A DNA stretch of 64,000 nucleotides from Streptomyces sp. Alt3 (GCF_030719215.1 NZ_CP120984.1:186001-250000); one strand, 5' to 3'; counted from the first letter of the stretch, positions 52,777-62,274 are shown. Notes: a model not told the origin generated them from the letters alone. A program made the numbers and translations.

Positions 52777-53889
52777 ATGCCTGCTGACCTGCGCATTTAC
52801 CCCAGCGACTCACGGGACGAAGGCTTCCTTCCTTCCGTCGCTGATGTGCCACTTGCTACGGCAAGGTGGTGCGCCCGCCAGGGCTGGCCGGTCCACCCCT
52901 TGGCCCCCGGCCGTAAGACCCCCGCGGCAAACTGTGAAATGTGCCGCCAACCCGGCCACTCCCGTGCAGAATGCGCCTGCCCGTCCGAGGGGCGCTGGTG
53001 CCACAGTTTCCACGCGGCGACGCTGGACCAGCGCCGAATCGACCGCTGGTGGGGCAAGAACCCGCAGTTCGGCACCGGCGTTGCCTGCGGCCCCGCAGGG
53101 CTGGTCGTCATCGACATCGACGCCCACGCCACGAAGTCTCCTGGCCGCGACAGGATCCTGCCGGGCATCCCCATCAGCGACCAGGTCAACCTTGCCGGCC
53201 TCACCAACGGCTTCCACACCATCGCCGTACTCGCAGCCCTGCGGGACATGCCCAGCCCGGCAGACGACGCCGGCACCCTGCGCGTGCGGACACCCTCCGG
53301 AGGGCTCCACGTCTGGTACCGGGTGGGGGACAGCCGCTCCTGGCAGTGCTCCAGCGGCTCCAGCCCAGGGCGTGCTCTGGCCTGGCAGGTAGATGTCCGG
53401 GCCAACGGCGGCTACATCGTCGCGCCGGGCACCACCACGGCCGCCGGGACCTACACTCCGCTTGGCTCTGTGCGCCGTCCTGCAGTCCTGCCTGACTGGC
53501 TGGCCCAGGAACTCGAACGCACCGGCCACCTACCTGCCTCGGACGTCCCTGCCCCCCGTGCCGTGCCCCCGCGAGCGCAGCAGGCCGTCATCGCCGCGGG
53601 CGGCGGCCGCAACCACACCCACAACACCCTCGCCTCAGTGCTCGCCCCGGTCGAAGCATGCGGCCAAGTCGCCGAGGGAGGAGGGTTCTCCGACGTCCTC
53701 AACCGCGCCGCCTACACCCTCGGCGGCCTCGTCGCCGCAAGCCGCCTCTCCCAGCAGGAAGCCGAGGACCTTCTCCTGCAGACCGCGGCCGCCGCCCGCC
53801 CCGGCCAGAACCACCGGGCTGAACAGATCATCCGCAGCGGCATGGCCGCCGGGCTCAAGCGCCCCCTGTACCCCGGGAGCGTCCGATGA
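52777..53889 (+). CDS. Bifunctional DNA primase/polymerase (prim-pol, N-terminal type)
   Basis: 370 residues from ATG 52777 (GTG 52771 possible); GAGGGGG upstream. Prim-pol core: ARWCARQGWPVHPLAPGRKT at the start, GPAGLVVIDIDAHATKS with the metal-binding DxD near residues 113-115, and RTPSGGLHVWYRVGD (SGGxH, near 175). Cys-rich insertion (CEMCRQPGHSRAECAC) is a likely zinc knuckle. C-terminal helical part probably binds the helicase. Initiates and extends primers for replication of plasmids and phage-like elements. Coupled (ATGA) to the helicase. Confidence 0.85.
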   Translation: MPADLRIYPSDSRDEGFLPSVADVPLATARWCARQGWPVHPLAPGRKTPAANCEMCRQPGHSRAECACPSEGRWCHSFHAATLDQRRIDRWWGKNPQFGTGVACGPAGLVVIDIDAHATKSPGRDRILPGIPISDQVNLAGLTNGFHTIAVLAALRDMPSPADDAGTLRVRTPSGGLHVWYRVGDSRSWQCSSGSSPGRALAWQVDVRANGGYIVAPGTTTAAGTYTPLGSVRRPAVLPDWLAQELERTGHLPASDVPAPRAVPPRAQQAVIAAGGGRNHTHNTLASVLAPVEACGQVAEGGGFSDVLNRAAYTLGGLVAASRLSQQEAEDLLLQTAAAARPGQNHRAEQIIRSGMAAGLKRPLYPGSVR

Positions 53890-55415
53890 CATCACCCGGC
53901 AACGACAACATGCTCTTCCACTTCGACCCGCAACTCGTCGCCGCACAGATCCGCGAACAAGCCACCCTGCCGCTGCCGGCCCAAGCCCTCGCACCACCCG
54001 CGACTGCCAGCGCAGGGGAAGCGACCCAGCACGGGCTGCTGCCGGACACGCTCACCGACCGGGGCAACGCCAAACTGTTCGTCAAGCTCTACGCCAACGA
54101 CTACCGTCATGTCCCCGGCATGGGCTGGTACAGGTGGGACACCACCCGCTGGCAGATCGACGAGGACGACACCGTCGTCTGGGCCGCTGGCGACCTCGCA
54201 GAAAGCATCGCTTCCAGCGACCCTCGCGGCCTCTACACCACCCAGGCCCTCCAGCAGCACCGCCGCCGAGCACTGTCCACCACCGGCATGAACGCCATGC
54301 TCACCCAGGCCAAATCAGCCCCGGGCATGGTCCTCAATGCCGCACGGCTCGACGCCGACGCCTACGCCCTGTGCACCCCCGACGGCATCGTCGACCTGCG
54401 CACCGGCCTGCTGAAGACCCCGGACCCCAACAAGGACTTCCACTCCCGCTCGACCTCCGTCGGGCCCCGACCCAGCCCGACTCCCCGCTGGAACCGCTTC
54501 CTCACCGACACCTTCGGCGACGACGCCGAAGGCACCGAGATGATCGAGTTCCTCCAACTCCTTCTCGGCTACTCCGTCACCGGCGACGTCGGAGGACAAG
54601 TCCTGCCCTTCCTCTTCGGCTCAGGAAAGAACGGCAAGTCAGTCCTCCTCGACGTCCTCATGAAGCTCCTCGGCGACTACGCCGACGCCGCCCCGCCCGG
54701 CTTCCTCATGGCACGACCCTACGAAGGACACCCCACCGACCTGGCCGAGCTCCACGGACGACGAGTCATCGTCTGCTCCGAGGTCAAGCACGGAGACAAG
54801 TTCGACGAAGCGAGGGTCAAGCTGCTGACCGGCGGTGACCGCATCAAGGCCCGCCGGATGCGCCAGGACTTCTTCAGCTTCCAGCCCACCCACAAACTCT
54901 GGCTCCTGGGCAACCACCGACCCGAGGTCGGCACCGGCGGATTCGCGTTCTGGCGCCGCATGCGCCTGATCCCCTTCACCCGGGTCGTCTCCGACGACCG
55001 CAAAATCGACAACCTCGCCGACATCCTCGTCACCGAAGAAGGCCCCGGCATCCTCGGCTGGCTCATTGACGGAGCCCGCCGCTACCTCGCCGGCGACAAA
55101 GACCTCACCGGACCCGAACGCGTACGCATCGCCACCACCGCCTACGCCGAAACCGAAGACCACACCGGCCGCTTCTTCGAAGAATGCTGCACCCTCGGCC
55201 CCGAACTACGGGCCGAGCAGACAGGCCTCTACACCGCCTACCGCACCTGGTGCCAGGAAGAAGGAGCCCCCGCCATGACCTCACGCGCCTTCGCCGCCCG
55301 AGCCCGCGAACTCGCCGGCCTGGCATCCCCCAAGGAAATGATCCTCTCCAACCAGCGCAAGTACTACCCAGGCATCGGACTGCTCCCCGAGCAGGAGAGG
55401 CAGGCGACCACATGA
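53886..55415 (+). CDS. SF3-type replicative helicase, P4-primase/D5-like
   Basis: 509 residues from ATG 53886. D5_N-like domain (LFVKLYANDYRHVPGMGWYR, RALSTTGMNAMLTQAKSAPG), then the SF3 ATPase: Walker A FLFGSGKNGKS near 248, Walker B-like RRVIVCSEVKHGDKFDEARV near 295, sensor KLWLLGNHRPEV near 340 and arginine-finger region FAFWRRMRLIPF near 356. Works with the upstream prim-pol to unwind and prime at an origin. The downstream gene overlaps by four bases. Confidence 0.9.
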   Translation: MTSPGNDNMLFHFDPQLVAAQIREQATLPLPAQALAPPATASAGEATQHGLLPDTLTDRGNAKLFVKLYANDYRHVPGMGWYRWDTTRWQIDEDDTVVWAAGDLAESIASSDPRGLYTTQALQQHRRRALSTTGMNAMLTQAKSAPGMVLNAARLDADAYALCTPDGIVDLRTGLLKTPDPNKDFHSRSTSVGPRPSPTPRWNRFLTDTFGDDAEGTEMIEFLQLLLGYSVTGDVGGQVLPFLFGSGKNGKSVLLDVLMKLLGDYADAAPPGFLMARPYEGHPTDLAELHGRRVIVCSEVKHGDKFDEARVKLLTGGDRIKARRMRQDFFSFQPTHKLWLLGNHRPEVGTGGFAFWRRMRLIPFTRVVSDDRKIDNLADILVTEEGPGILGWLIDGARRYLAGDKDLTGPERVRIATTAYAETEDHTGRFFEECCTLGPELRAEQTGLYTAYRTWCQEEGAPAMTSRAFAARARELAGLASPKEMILSNQRKYYPGIGLLPEQERQATT

Positions 55416-55813
55416 GCTCCCTGATCACCGAGGACGAGATCAGCCACGAGATCGAACTCGTCTGGCTCGAAGAGACCACCGACCTCGACTACGTCCGCCA
55501 AAGCCTGGACCGCCTGCCCACCCGCCGCGGCAAGCCCCCCTACCACCGCGATGGACGGATGATCGGGTATGCCCTGCTTAGCCCCCAAGCCAAAGCTTCC
55601 CGTTCTTCAGGCACCTTCCGCCGCCGCGTTTTCTGGCTCCTCCCTCACGACCGGGACACACAGCCCGAAGGGCTCTACGCCACCGGCGCTCCCGCGGAAG
55701 CCGTCGACCCCCGCACTCTCGGAGCCGGCGTCAAGGGGTACAAGACCGAGCGATCCGAAGGCGGCCCTCCCTCCACTGCCATGCAGGAACTCGGCATAAC
55801 CCTCCCCCTCTGA
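55412..55813 (+). CDS. Small third protein of replication operon
   Basis: 133 residues from ATG 55412, overlapping the helicase stop. Contains ITEDEISHEIELVWLEETTDLDYVRQSLDRLPTRRGKPPYHRDGRMIGYALLSPQ... in its N-terminal half and a Lys/Arg-rich patch FRRRVFWLLPHDRDT. No family recognised. Coupling suggests a replication accessory or copy-control factor (inference). Confidence 0.6.
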   Translation: MSSLITEDEISHEIELVWLEETTDLDYVRQSLDRLPTRRGKPPYHRDGRMIGYALLSPQAKASRSSGTFRRRVFWLLPHDRDTQPEGLYATGAPAEAVDPRTLGAGVKGYKTERSEGGPPSTAMQELGITLPL

Positions 55814-56131
55814 CCCCGAGTGATCACTGCGGCGGCCATTCACACCGGAGAAGGCCGCGACCGCTGTCACCCCAGTGCTGGCCGGCCTGGAGGTCTACGA
55901 CCGGAAGATGGCCGAACTTGAGAACCTCATGGACTCTCTCTGATGCCCGATTGCCCACTCGGATTCAGACGGCAGCAGGGGAGAGTGCTGAGGGCTCGCT
56001 CCCAGTTGGCGATCTCTGAGTTGCGGTGTCCTAGACAGCTTCTGTCGGCGGAAGAACCTGGAGCCCGGTCGATCAGTTACTCCTGTGCCGCCAACGATTG
56101 AGCGGCCGCTGACTACTGCCAGGAGGCACAG
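55814..56131. other. Mostly non-coding; short protein-like tail
   Basis: A frame from about 55846 to 55943 reads EKAATAVTPVLAGLEVYDRK then MAELENLMDSL and stops; it has no start and looks like a gene end. The rest shows no signal. Confidence 0.35.
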
Positions 56132-56812
56132 GTGGCACCGGAGGAGTTCCTCGACGTAGCCGAGCAGCATGCCGAAGCCGGTCGGTTTTCTGCGGCAGTG
56201 GCCTACGCCAGCATTGCCACCGCCCGGGCTGCCGTGATGACGGCCGCCCGGCAGGCGGATCCGATCTATCCCGGGGACCACCAGCCTCTGCCGGCAGACT
56301 GGTGCGGAAAGTGTCACAGCCCTGGTAGGCGCCGCATCGACCAGAAGGACTGCCCGCGGTGCAACCCACAAATCCTTCGTGCCCGGCTGTGCCGTTACTG
56401 CGGCGTGTACCTCGAGAAGCGCTTGGACGCCCACGGCTCAGAGGAATCGTGGGCCTGGCGAGATGAACGCAACAGCCTTAACTGTCCCAAGGCGCCAGAT
56501 CCGGCAGCGCCTTCTCCAGCTCCCGTGGGAGAGGAACACGACGTCAACCCCGACCATGTGTGGACCCTCTTCTTCCAGGAGTGGAAAGACCACCGCGCCC
56601 TCGCTGAGCCGGCTACCGCAGCCGAGCTCCTGGCGACCTCAGTGCTCATGCCGTATGTACCCCGAACCCGGTTCGGAGAGAGGCCGCACGCGGAACATCT
56701 GGAAGCGTGGCTCGCCGAGCGGGTGGCCAAACCTCACGGCCCGCTGCAACTGGCAGAGGAAGCAGCACCTGAGAGCCCGTCCGTACGGGCCTGGCGCCTG
56801 ACCTCTCTCTGA
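56132..56812 (+). CDS. Zinc-ribbon hypothetical protein
   Basis: 226 residues. GTG 56132 with AGGAGGCACAG upstream. N-terminal helical segment (FLDVAEQHAEAGRFSAAVAY), then two zinc-binding segments: WCGKCHSPGRRR, DCPRCNPQ, and LCRYCGVYLE. A C-terminal helical domain (LAEPATAAELLATSVLMPYV). No catalytic motif recognised. Confidence 0.65.
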   Translation: MAPEEFLDVAEQHAEAGRFSAAVAYASIATARAAVMTAARQADPIYPGDHQPLPADWCGKCHSPGRRRIDQKDCPRCNPQILRARLCRYCGVYLEKRLDAHGSEESWAWRDERNSLNCPKAPDPAAPSPAPVGEEHDVNPDHVWTLFFQEWKDHRALAEPATAAELLATSVLMPYVPRTRFGERPHAEHLEAWLAERVAKPHGPLQLAEEAAPESPSVRAWRLTSL

Positions 56813-56922
56813 CCCCCGCCCGGCCAGCGCTCATGCCGCTCCCTCCTTGCCGTGTCCTGAGTCATCAGACCTCGTTGTCGTGATGCAGGCACCACGGCGA
56901 GCCGGGAGCGGGAGCGCACCCC

Positions 56923-57921
56923 ATGTCCATGCACCTCCACCGCTCGAACCAGACGAAGATCCTTCGGCAGGCCGGGGCATCCCTCTGCAAGTACTGCGGT
57001 ACACCCGTCGAGTGGTTCCAGCGCTACGACGCCCTGCGGATCCCGCTGACCAACGAGTTCCCCAGTCGCCGCGTGCCGACGAGTCTGCGCTGGCACATCA
57101 ACCGCGGGGTGGCCTACCCGGGCACAGACGCCTCCAACGGTTACTGCCGGGTCCCTCACCCCGCCATTTGCCCCGCAGTCGACCATCCCGACCTCCCGCC
57201 CACCATCCAGGACCTCGTCCGCCGACTCGCAGTCCGGATGCGCACGGCGATCGAGCGGGGCGAGTTCGAACCCTTCGTCGAGCCGGACGATCCGGTGGCA
57301 GCGGAAGAGGTCGAAAGCCCCGGGCCAGAGAAGGTACGCCAGGTGCGCCATGTGGTCGGCTATCACAGCCTGCTGCGGATCGGCCCGTGCGCGATCGAGG
57401 ATCTGCAATGCATTGCCAGGGACGAGCACACCGAGCACCGGTGTGAGGGCCGCGTCGCCGATCTGAGCGAAGGGCGCTGGGAACGGGTCGCCATCAACGA
57501 GGAGCAGGCCACCGGCCGCCTGGGCCAGATGGTCCTCAACCTCACCGGGGGCAGCATCTGGGTATGGCACCTGCCCGACTTCAATGTCTCCCTTCGCTGG
57601 TGGAACCAGCGCTGCCACGACCACTTCAACTCCCCCCAGCCAGACCACACCGAGAACGAATTCGTCCCCTTCCACCCGCTGCGTCACGATGCGTTCGTCC
57701 TGACCGAACGGCCCACCGGCTACGACCTGAACACCGAGGACGCCCTCCTCGTGATCCACGACGGGCCGGGCGAACGCACGAAATGCGCAGGCCCCTCGTG
57801 CACAAACACTTCGGTACTCTCACCGGAGGAGGGGTGGATGTGCTGGCAGTGCGAGAAGCTCCTGCGCCGCCGTCGTGCCGTTCACCAGCGTTGGGGGCAG
57901 GCGCCCGAGGAAGTTCCCTAA
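56923..57921 (+). CDS. DUF6083-like zinc-finger protein
   Basis: 332 residues from ATG 56923. CKYCGTPVEWFQRYDALRIPL at the N terminus with SLRWHINRGVAYPGTD, the pattern I associate with DUF6083 of Streptomyces. Later HRCEGRVADLSEGRWERVAI and a C-terminal GPSCTNTSVLSPEEGWMCWQCEKLL zinc finger. Nucleic-acid binding is plausible (inference). Separated from neighbours by about 100 and 290 bases. Confidence 0.7.
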   Translation: MSMHLHRSNQTKILRQAGASLCKYCGTPVEWFQRYDALRIPLTNEFPSRRVPTSLRWHINRGVAYPGTDASNGYCRVPHPAICPAVDHPDLPPTIQDLVRRLAVRMRTAIERGEFEPFVEPDDPVAAEEVESPGPEKVRQVRHVVGYHSLLRIGPCAIEDLQCIARDEHTEHRCEGRVADLSEGRWERVAINEEQATGRLGQMVLNLTGGSIWVWHLPDFNVSLRWWNQRCHDHFNSPQPDHTENEFVPFHPLRHDAFVLTERPTGYDLNTEDALLVIHDGPGERTKCAGPSCTNTSVLSPEEGWMCWQCEKLLRRRRAVHQRWGQAPEEVP

Positions 57922-58211
57922 GCGGGGCAACGAAGCTTTCTGCAGTGGGTCCGTGCTCCGTTCAGACCGGTGTCGGCCAGGCGCTTCGGCGTGGCCACCG
58001 AGACCGCCCCGACCGCCGTGTCCGTGCGCCGGGGCCGGGGCCCGGCGACAGACCATATTTCGGCCATCTGTTTGCGTTTCCGAACAGTCATTCCCCATCT
58101 AGCTGCAGGTTGTCAGTGCCTTCGGCCATGCTGCGCCTGACCAGACTCTGCCCGGTCGGCCTGTGCTGGTTGGCGGAGTGAGCGGGTAGCAAACGCGCGA
58201 AGGGGACGAAA

Positions 58212-60593
58212 GTGAAGGCGACCGAGGAGCAGGCGGCAGCACGAGACGCCTTCACCGCCGGCCATGATCTCGCTCTGGTGGCCGGTGCGGGTACGGGGAA
58301 GACGTCGACGCTGGTGATGATGGGTGCCGCGTCACGCCGTCGCGGCATGTACATCGCGTTCAACAAGCCCATCGCGCTGGAGGCCAAGGCCCGGTTCGGG
58401 TCCAACGTTCACTGCAGCACCTCGCACGCACTGGCCTACCGTGCGGTGGGAAGCCGTTTCCAGGCCCGCCTGGAGGCCACACGGCACATGCCGCTGTGGC
58501 GCACGGCGCAGCTCCTCAACCTGGACCGGGACCTGGCCGTCGGCAGCCGCCGTTTGAAAGCCACGACCCTGGCCCACCTCGTGATGGAGATGGTCAAGCA
58601 CTTCTGCTACTCCACCGACGAACAGGTCACCGCCCGCCACCTGGGCACGGTCCACGGGCTCGACGACGCGGGCCAGCAATACGTCGTCCAAGGACTGCTG
58701 CCCCGGGCACGGTGGGCCTGGGACGACATCTGCTCCCCGAACGGCACCCTGCCCTTCAAGCATGACCACTACCTGAAGATGTGGGCGCTCACCCGCCCCC
58801 GGCTGCGCGCCGACTACATCCTGCTGGACGAGGCACAGGACACCAACCCGGTCCTCGAAGAGATCTTCCTCGCGCAACAGGCCCAGCGCGTCTGCGTCGG
58901 AGACCCCTCCCAGCAGATCTACGAATGGCGTCACGCCAAGGACATCATGAGCAGTTTCCCTGGCACGAGGATGGAGCTCACCCAATCCTTCCGCTTCGGC
59001 CCGCCCATCGCAGATGTCGCCAACCACTGGCTCCGCGCGGCCACCTCGAGCATGCAGCTCACCGGTCACGCCGCGGAACCGTCCGAGCTGACCGAGGTGG
59101 ACGTCCCCGACGCCGTTCTGTGCCGGGGCAACGCCGACGCCCTCGCGGAAGTCCTGCGCTTCCTGGACCGGAAGGTGCCCGTCGCCCTGGTCGGCGGCGG
59201 AAAGCCCCTGCTGAGCATCGCGAAGGCGGCCATCGACCTGCAGGCCGGCCGCCGCACCTCGCACCACGACCTCGCCCTCTTCTCCTCCTGGGGCGAAGTT
59301 CAGGAGTACGCCGAGCAGGACTCCGCCGCCGCCGACCTCAAAGCGATCGTCGACATCGTCGACACCTACGGCCCCCACCAGATCATCCGCACAGTCCAGC
59401 AGATGAGCGACGAGGAACAAGCCCGCGTCGTCGTCTCCACCGTCCACAAGGCCAAGGGCCGCGAATGGAACCGCGTCCGCATCGGCCCCGGCTTCACCCC
59501 GCCCGACGACACCAGCGCCGTGCACCCCGCCCTCGCACGCCTCGTCTACGTGGCCGTCACCCGGGCCCGCACACAACTCGACACCGCCGGCATCAAACGC
59601 CTGCAGACCCGCTTCACCACCGCGACAGCGCACACCACCCCCGAAGGCCTTCCACTGGCGCGCCTGCCCCTGACCGGACAGCTCAAATACCCGCGCTCCC
59701 CGATGTCCACGTTCCTGGCCCGCCACCTGCCCCACCCTGAACGCGTCATCGCCTCCTACCTCCAGCACATCCAAGGCCTCCCGCACCCCGTCCAGCCCCT
59801 GAACGAACGCCGCCCCGACTACGCCGCCCTCGGCCACACCATCGACTACCGGCTGCGCCTGGCCCTCGGCTCCGACCCGGGACCCGCCGCACAGGCCGGC
59901 GTCGACATCATCGGCAGCAACCATCCCATCGACGGAGCACCCAGCACCGCGGTACGCCAGAACCTCTACATGATCGGCAGCAGCATCCTGGGGCGCCTCC
60001 GCGCCCACCTGTCAGACGCCACCCGCCGCCTCGACGACGACGAACTGACCAGGCTCTGCTTCGTCACCAGCTTCTTCGAGGCGATCTACCGCAACGGCAC
60101 CTTCCCCCGCAAACGCAACCTCCTCACCCTGGTCGACGAGCACACCACCATCAACGGCCTAACACGCGCCGTACCGGCCTACGTCCTCGAAGACATCGAC
60201 GAGCAGATGAACCTCGCCGACAAGCCCTTCACACCCCTGCGCGACCTCCCCGCCCACCAACGCGTATGCGGACCGACGTTCACCGGCAGCACCGACGTCC
60301 ACGCCGACGCCGACTTCATCACCGGCGGCTTCCTCATCGACTGCAAGGCCGTCACCCGACCCCACCGCCTGGGCAGAGAAGAGGTACAGCAGCTCGCCGG
60401 CTACCTCCTCCTCGACTACGACAACCAATACGACATCCACGACATCGGCTTCTACCTCGCCCGGCAAGGCACCCTGATCCGCTGGAGCGTCCCCGAATTC
60501 CTCACCACGCTGGGCGCCCGTACCACGCTCCCGCAGCTGCGCACGGCCCTACGTGAAGACCTGCGCTCCACCCGCTCCAGCAAGCGGAGCTGA
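58212..60593 (+). CDS. UvrD/Rep-type SF1 helicase with nuclease-like C-terminal domain
   Basis: 793 residues from GTG 58212 (AAGGGGA upstream). SF1 motifs: GAGTGKTST near 25 (I), YIAFNKPIALEAK (Ia), ILLDEAQDTNP near 205 (II), CVGDPSQQIYEWR near 232 (III), LTQSFRFGPPIADVAN near 256 (IV), STVHKAKGREWNRV near 410 (V), YVAVTRARTQ near 448 (VI). The C-terminal about 250 residues include TDVHADADFITGGFLIDCKAVTRPHRL and EVQQLAGYL, which look like a PD-(D/E)xK/RecB-like core (D.. DCK, Q). Likely cuts or processes ends like AddA or Gabija-type helicase-nucleases (inference). Confidence 0.85.
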   Translation: MKATEEQAAARDAFTAGHDLALVAGAGTGKTSTLVMMGAASRRRGMYIAFNKPIALEAKARFGSNVHCSTSHALAYRAVGSRFQARLEATRHMPLWRTAQLLNLDRDLAVGSRRLKATTLAHLVMEMVKHFCYSTDEQVTARHLGTVHGLDDAGQQYVVQGLLPRARWAWDDICSPNGTLPFKHDHYLKMWALTRPRLRADYILLDEAQDTNPVLEEIFLAQQAQRVCVGDPSQQIYEWRHAKDIMSSFPGTRMELTQSFRFGPPIADVANHWLRAATSSMQLTGHAAEPSELTEVDVPDAVLCRGNADALAEVLRFLDRKVPVALVGGGKPLLSIAKAAIDLQAGRRTSHHDLALFSSWGEVQEYAEQDSAAADLKAIVDIVDTYGPHQIIRTVQQMSDEEQARVVVSTVHKAKGREWNRVRIGPGFTPPDDTSAVHPALARLVYVAVTRARTQLDTAGIKRLQTRFTTATAHTTPEGLPLARLPLTGQLKYPRSPMSTFLARHLPHPERVIASYLQHIQGLPHPVQPLNERRPDYAALGHTIDYRLRLALGSDPGPAAQAGVDIIGSNHPIDGAPSTAVRQNLYMIGSSILGRLRAHLSDATRRLDDDELTRLCFVTSFFEAIYRNGTFPRKRNLLTLVDEHTTINGLTRAVPAYVLEDIDEQMNLADKPFTPLRDLPAHQRVCGPTFTGSTDVHADADFITGGFLIDCKAVTRPHRLGREEVQQLAGYLLLDYDNQYDIHDIGFYLARQGTLIRWSVPEFLTTLGARTTLPQLRTALREDLRSTRSSKRS

Positions 60594-60599
60594 CCGGGT

Positions 60600-60764
60600 T
60601 CAAAGAGCTCAGCCTCACCTGGGCCGGCTGGGGCGCCTGCAGCGTGGCCATGGTCTGGGCCGCCACCCCCGGACCCACCCGGCATCGCCTGCGCTTTAAC
60701 CGGCCTCGCCTGGGGCATCGCCTCGATCCTCGCCCTTCGAGGGGTCGGCACCCGGCGGGGTTAG
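60600..60764 (+). pseudogene. Frameshifted small membrane protein
   Basis: One frame gives SLTWAGWGACSVAMVWAATP; the other continues as GIACALTGLAWGIASILALR then GVGTRRG and TAG. Together they make two hydrophobic helices of a small membrane protein with a one- or two-base lesion near 60680. No clear start. Confidence 0.35.
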
Positions 60765-60893
60765 CAGCTGGCCATGCATGCGGCAGGTCCTCGACATGAG
60801 TCCGATGTCGGAACCGAAATCGACCGTGAGACAGCCCAGGTGGGTTCTTCCTAGTCTGCCGCGCCACGGTTCGCGAGCCCATAACCTGTGGCC

Positions 60894-61163
60894 ATGCCGA
60901 AGGAGACACCGGAAGCGAAGCGGGCCCGGAAGGCTGCGGCGAAGGCTGCGGCCCGCGAGCGTGCGGCCCGCATCATGGCGGGTTTGGTGGAGCCGCCTCG
61001 GCTGCCACAGCCGGAGCGCTCGTCGTGGGTGAAGGTGGTGCAGGCGCAGCCCGAGAAGCCTGCGCGGGCGCTGATCCCGCCGAAGAACACACCGCTGCCC
61101 GAACGCGACCGCGAGCAGTACGCCGACAACGCCCCCGTGGGGTGGGTCAAGCCAAATGCATAG
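60894..61163 (+). CDS. Small basic Ala/Arg/Lys-rich protein
   Basis: 89 residues from ATG 60894 (GTG 60888 also in frame). N terminus ETPEAKRARKAAAKAAARER is a highly basic helix; the rest is Pro-rich (LIPPKNTPLPERDREQYADN). Nucleic-acid binding is possible. Function unknown. Confidence 0.5.
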   Translation: MPKETPEAKRARKAAAKAAARERAARIMAGLVEPPRLPQPERSSWVKVVQAQPEKPARALIPPKNTPLPERDREQYADNAPVGWVKPNA

Positions 61164-61249
61164 GTCGCCCCCTGCCGCGCCAGGTACTCATTCCGGCCGG
61201 CGGCGGCAGCCGATTCCGGCGCCGCTGAACCGACCACAAGAGGGAACAC

Positions 61250-61636
61250 ATGAGTAGCAGATGGCCATGGGCCGTTCTGGGCGTAGCCGTAGTAGTCGGT
61301 CACCTCGTCGTAAACGCAAGGCCGCGTGCCGCTGGCGAGTCGGACGAGGCGGTCCTCAGCAGATTTCGAGACGACCCGGGCAGCTTCGGCACCCACTGGA
61401 ACAGCGGCTCCGGCGGGTACCGGAGCTGCGGCCACAATGCGTGCAGCAAGAAGGCGAAGAATTTCATCACGAGTCACGACTGCTGTGGTCGGTGCCGGGT
61501 CGCGGACAACCGGGACTGCGCGAGCAAAGCGATGCGCGACTACGAGGGGCCGGGCGGCTTCCACCACGACTTCCACGTCGGGATCATGCAGCCTGGCGTA
61601 TGTACGGTCTGCGGTGAACCGCAGGAAGCGCACTGA
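61250..61636 (+). CDS. Small Cys-rich protein with N-terminal membrane helix
   Basis: 128 residues. Residues about 5-22 (WPWAVLGVAVVVGHLVVN) are hydrophobic. The remainder has four zinc-ligand-like pairs: CGHNAC, CCGRC, DC, and CTVCGEP, with HHDFH between. ATG 61250 follows GAGGGAACAC. No family recognised; a zinc-binding envelope protein is possible. Confidence 0.55.
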   Translation: MSSRWPWAVLGVAVVVGHLVVNARPRAAGESDEAVLSRFRDDPGSFGTHWNSGSGGYRSCGHNACSKKAKNFITSHDCCGRCRVADNRDCASKAMRDYEGPGGFHHDFHVGIMQPGVCTVCGEPQEAH

Positions 61637-61696
61637 CTCGCAGCGATTCCAGCGGATCACACATCCACTGACGGTGACTTGGAGCCCGCTGTGTCG

Positions 61697-62149
61697 TCAG
61701 TCGACCAGGGTGAGCCACCACTCGGCGATCTGCGGGTCCATCCGGTAGAGCATTTCGGATTTGCCGCTGTGGGTGTTGTAGCCGCCCTGCCAGTTTTCAA
61801 TAGGCCACCGTTTTTCGCCGAACAGCTCGCTGGCGAGCCGGCTGAGACGTGCGTGTTCGTTGCGTTGCTGGCGTTCGTCGAGTCCGGAACGCTCGATGAG
61901 GGTTGTGAAGGTGACCGTCGTTCCGGCCTGCTCGGCGGTGGTTTGGAAGAGTGCGTGAACTCCGGTGAGGTGACTGGCTCTGCCCCACAGCAGGCCGACT
62001 TGCTCCTTGGTCCAGAGACCTTGACGGGGGATGCTTACCGAGGATGCAGTGCCGTCGATCTCGGCTAGCAACCCCGTGAGCTTCTCCTTCACCGCCTCTA
62101 CGTCGGAGAGTGCGCCGACGACAGCGCTGCGCATTGCCTCTTGATCCAT
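61697..62149 (-). CDS. Hypothetical protein under a repeated operator
   Basis: 150 residues from ATG 62149, with GGAGAGG upstream. Helical; contains SDVEAVKEKLTGLLAEIDGT, RQGLWTKEQVGLLWGRASHL, ERSGLDERQQRNEHARLSRL and NWQGGYNTHSGKSEMLYRMD. The middle (LIERSGL..RQ..NEHARLSRL) looks DNA-binding-like. Promoter region carries two copies of a 13-bp site, so this could be an autoregulated small regulator (inference). Confidence 0.6.
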   Translation of the reverse strand: MDQEAMRSAVVGALSDVEAVKEKLTGLLAEIDGTASSVSIPRQGLWTKEQVGLLWGRASHLTGVHALFQTTAEQAGTTVTFTTLIERSGLDERQQRNEHARLSRLASELFGEKRWPIENWQGGYNTHSGKSEMLYRMDPQIAEWWLTLVD

Positions 62150-62162
62150 GACCTCTCCAGTG

Positions 62163-62215
62163 TCGTGTACGACTCCCCACAGGGTGTCGACTCGTGTACG
62201 ACTCTGTATAGCGTG
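62163..62215 (-). promoter_or_regulatory. Promoter with two operator copies
   Basis: TCGTGTACGACTC occurs at 62163-62175 and again at 62192-62204, 29 bases apart; the first lies in a small palindrome GTCGT-GT-ACGAC. On the minus strand TATACA (about 62207-62212) is a plausible -10 box that overlaps the distal copy. The start codon of 61697-62149 is 14 bases from the nearer copy. A repressor binding here would block transcription. Confidence 0.6.
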
Positions 62216-62274
62216 CGTCGGTTCTCGCTGGCTCAGCGGGGAGCACAAACTTCGGCCTACTCGTCAGCCCACTG

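Noticed and set aside
58332..60008. Minus-strand frame of 558 codons
   Set aside because: Antisense shadow of the UvrD-like helicase, Gly/Val-rich with no domains.
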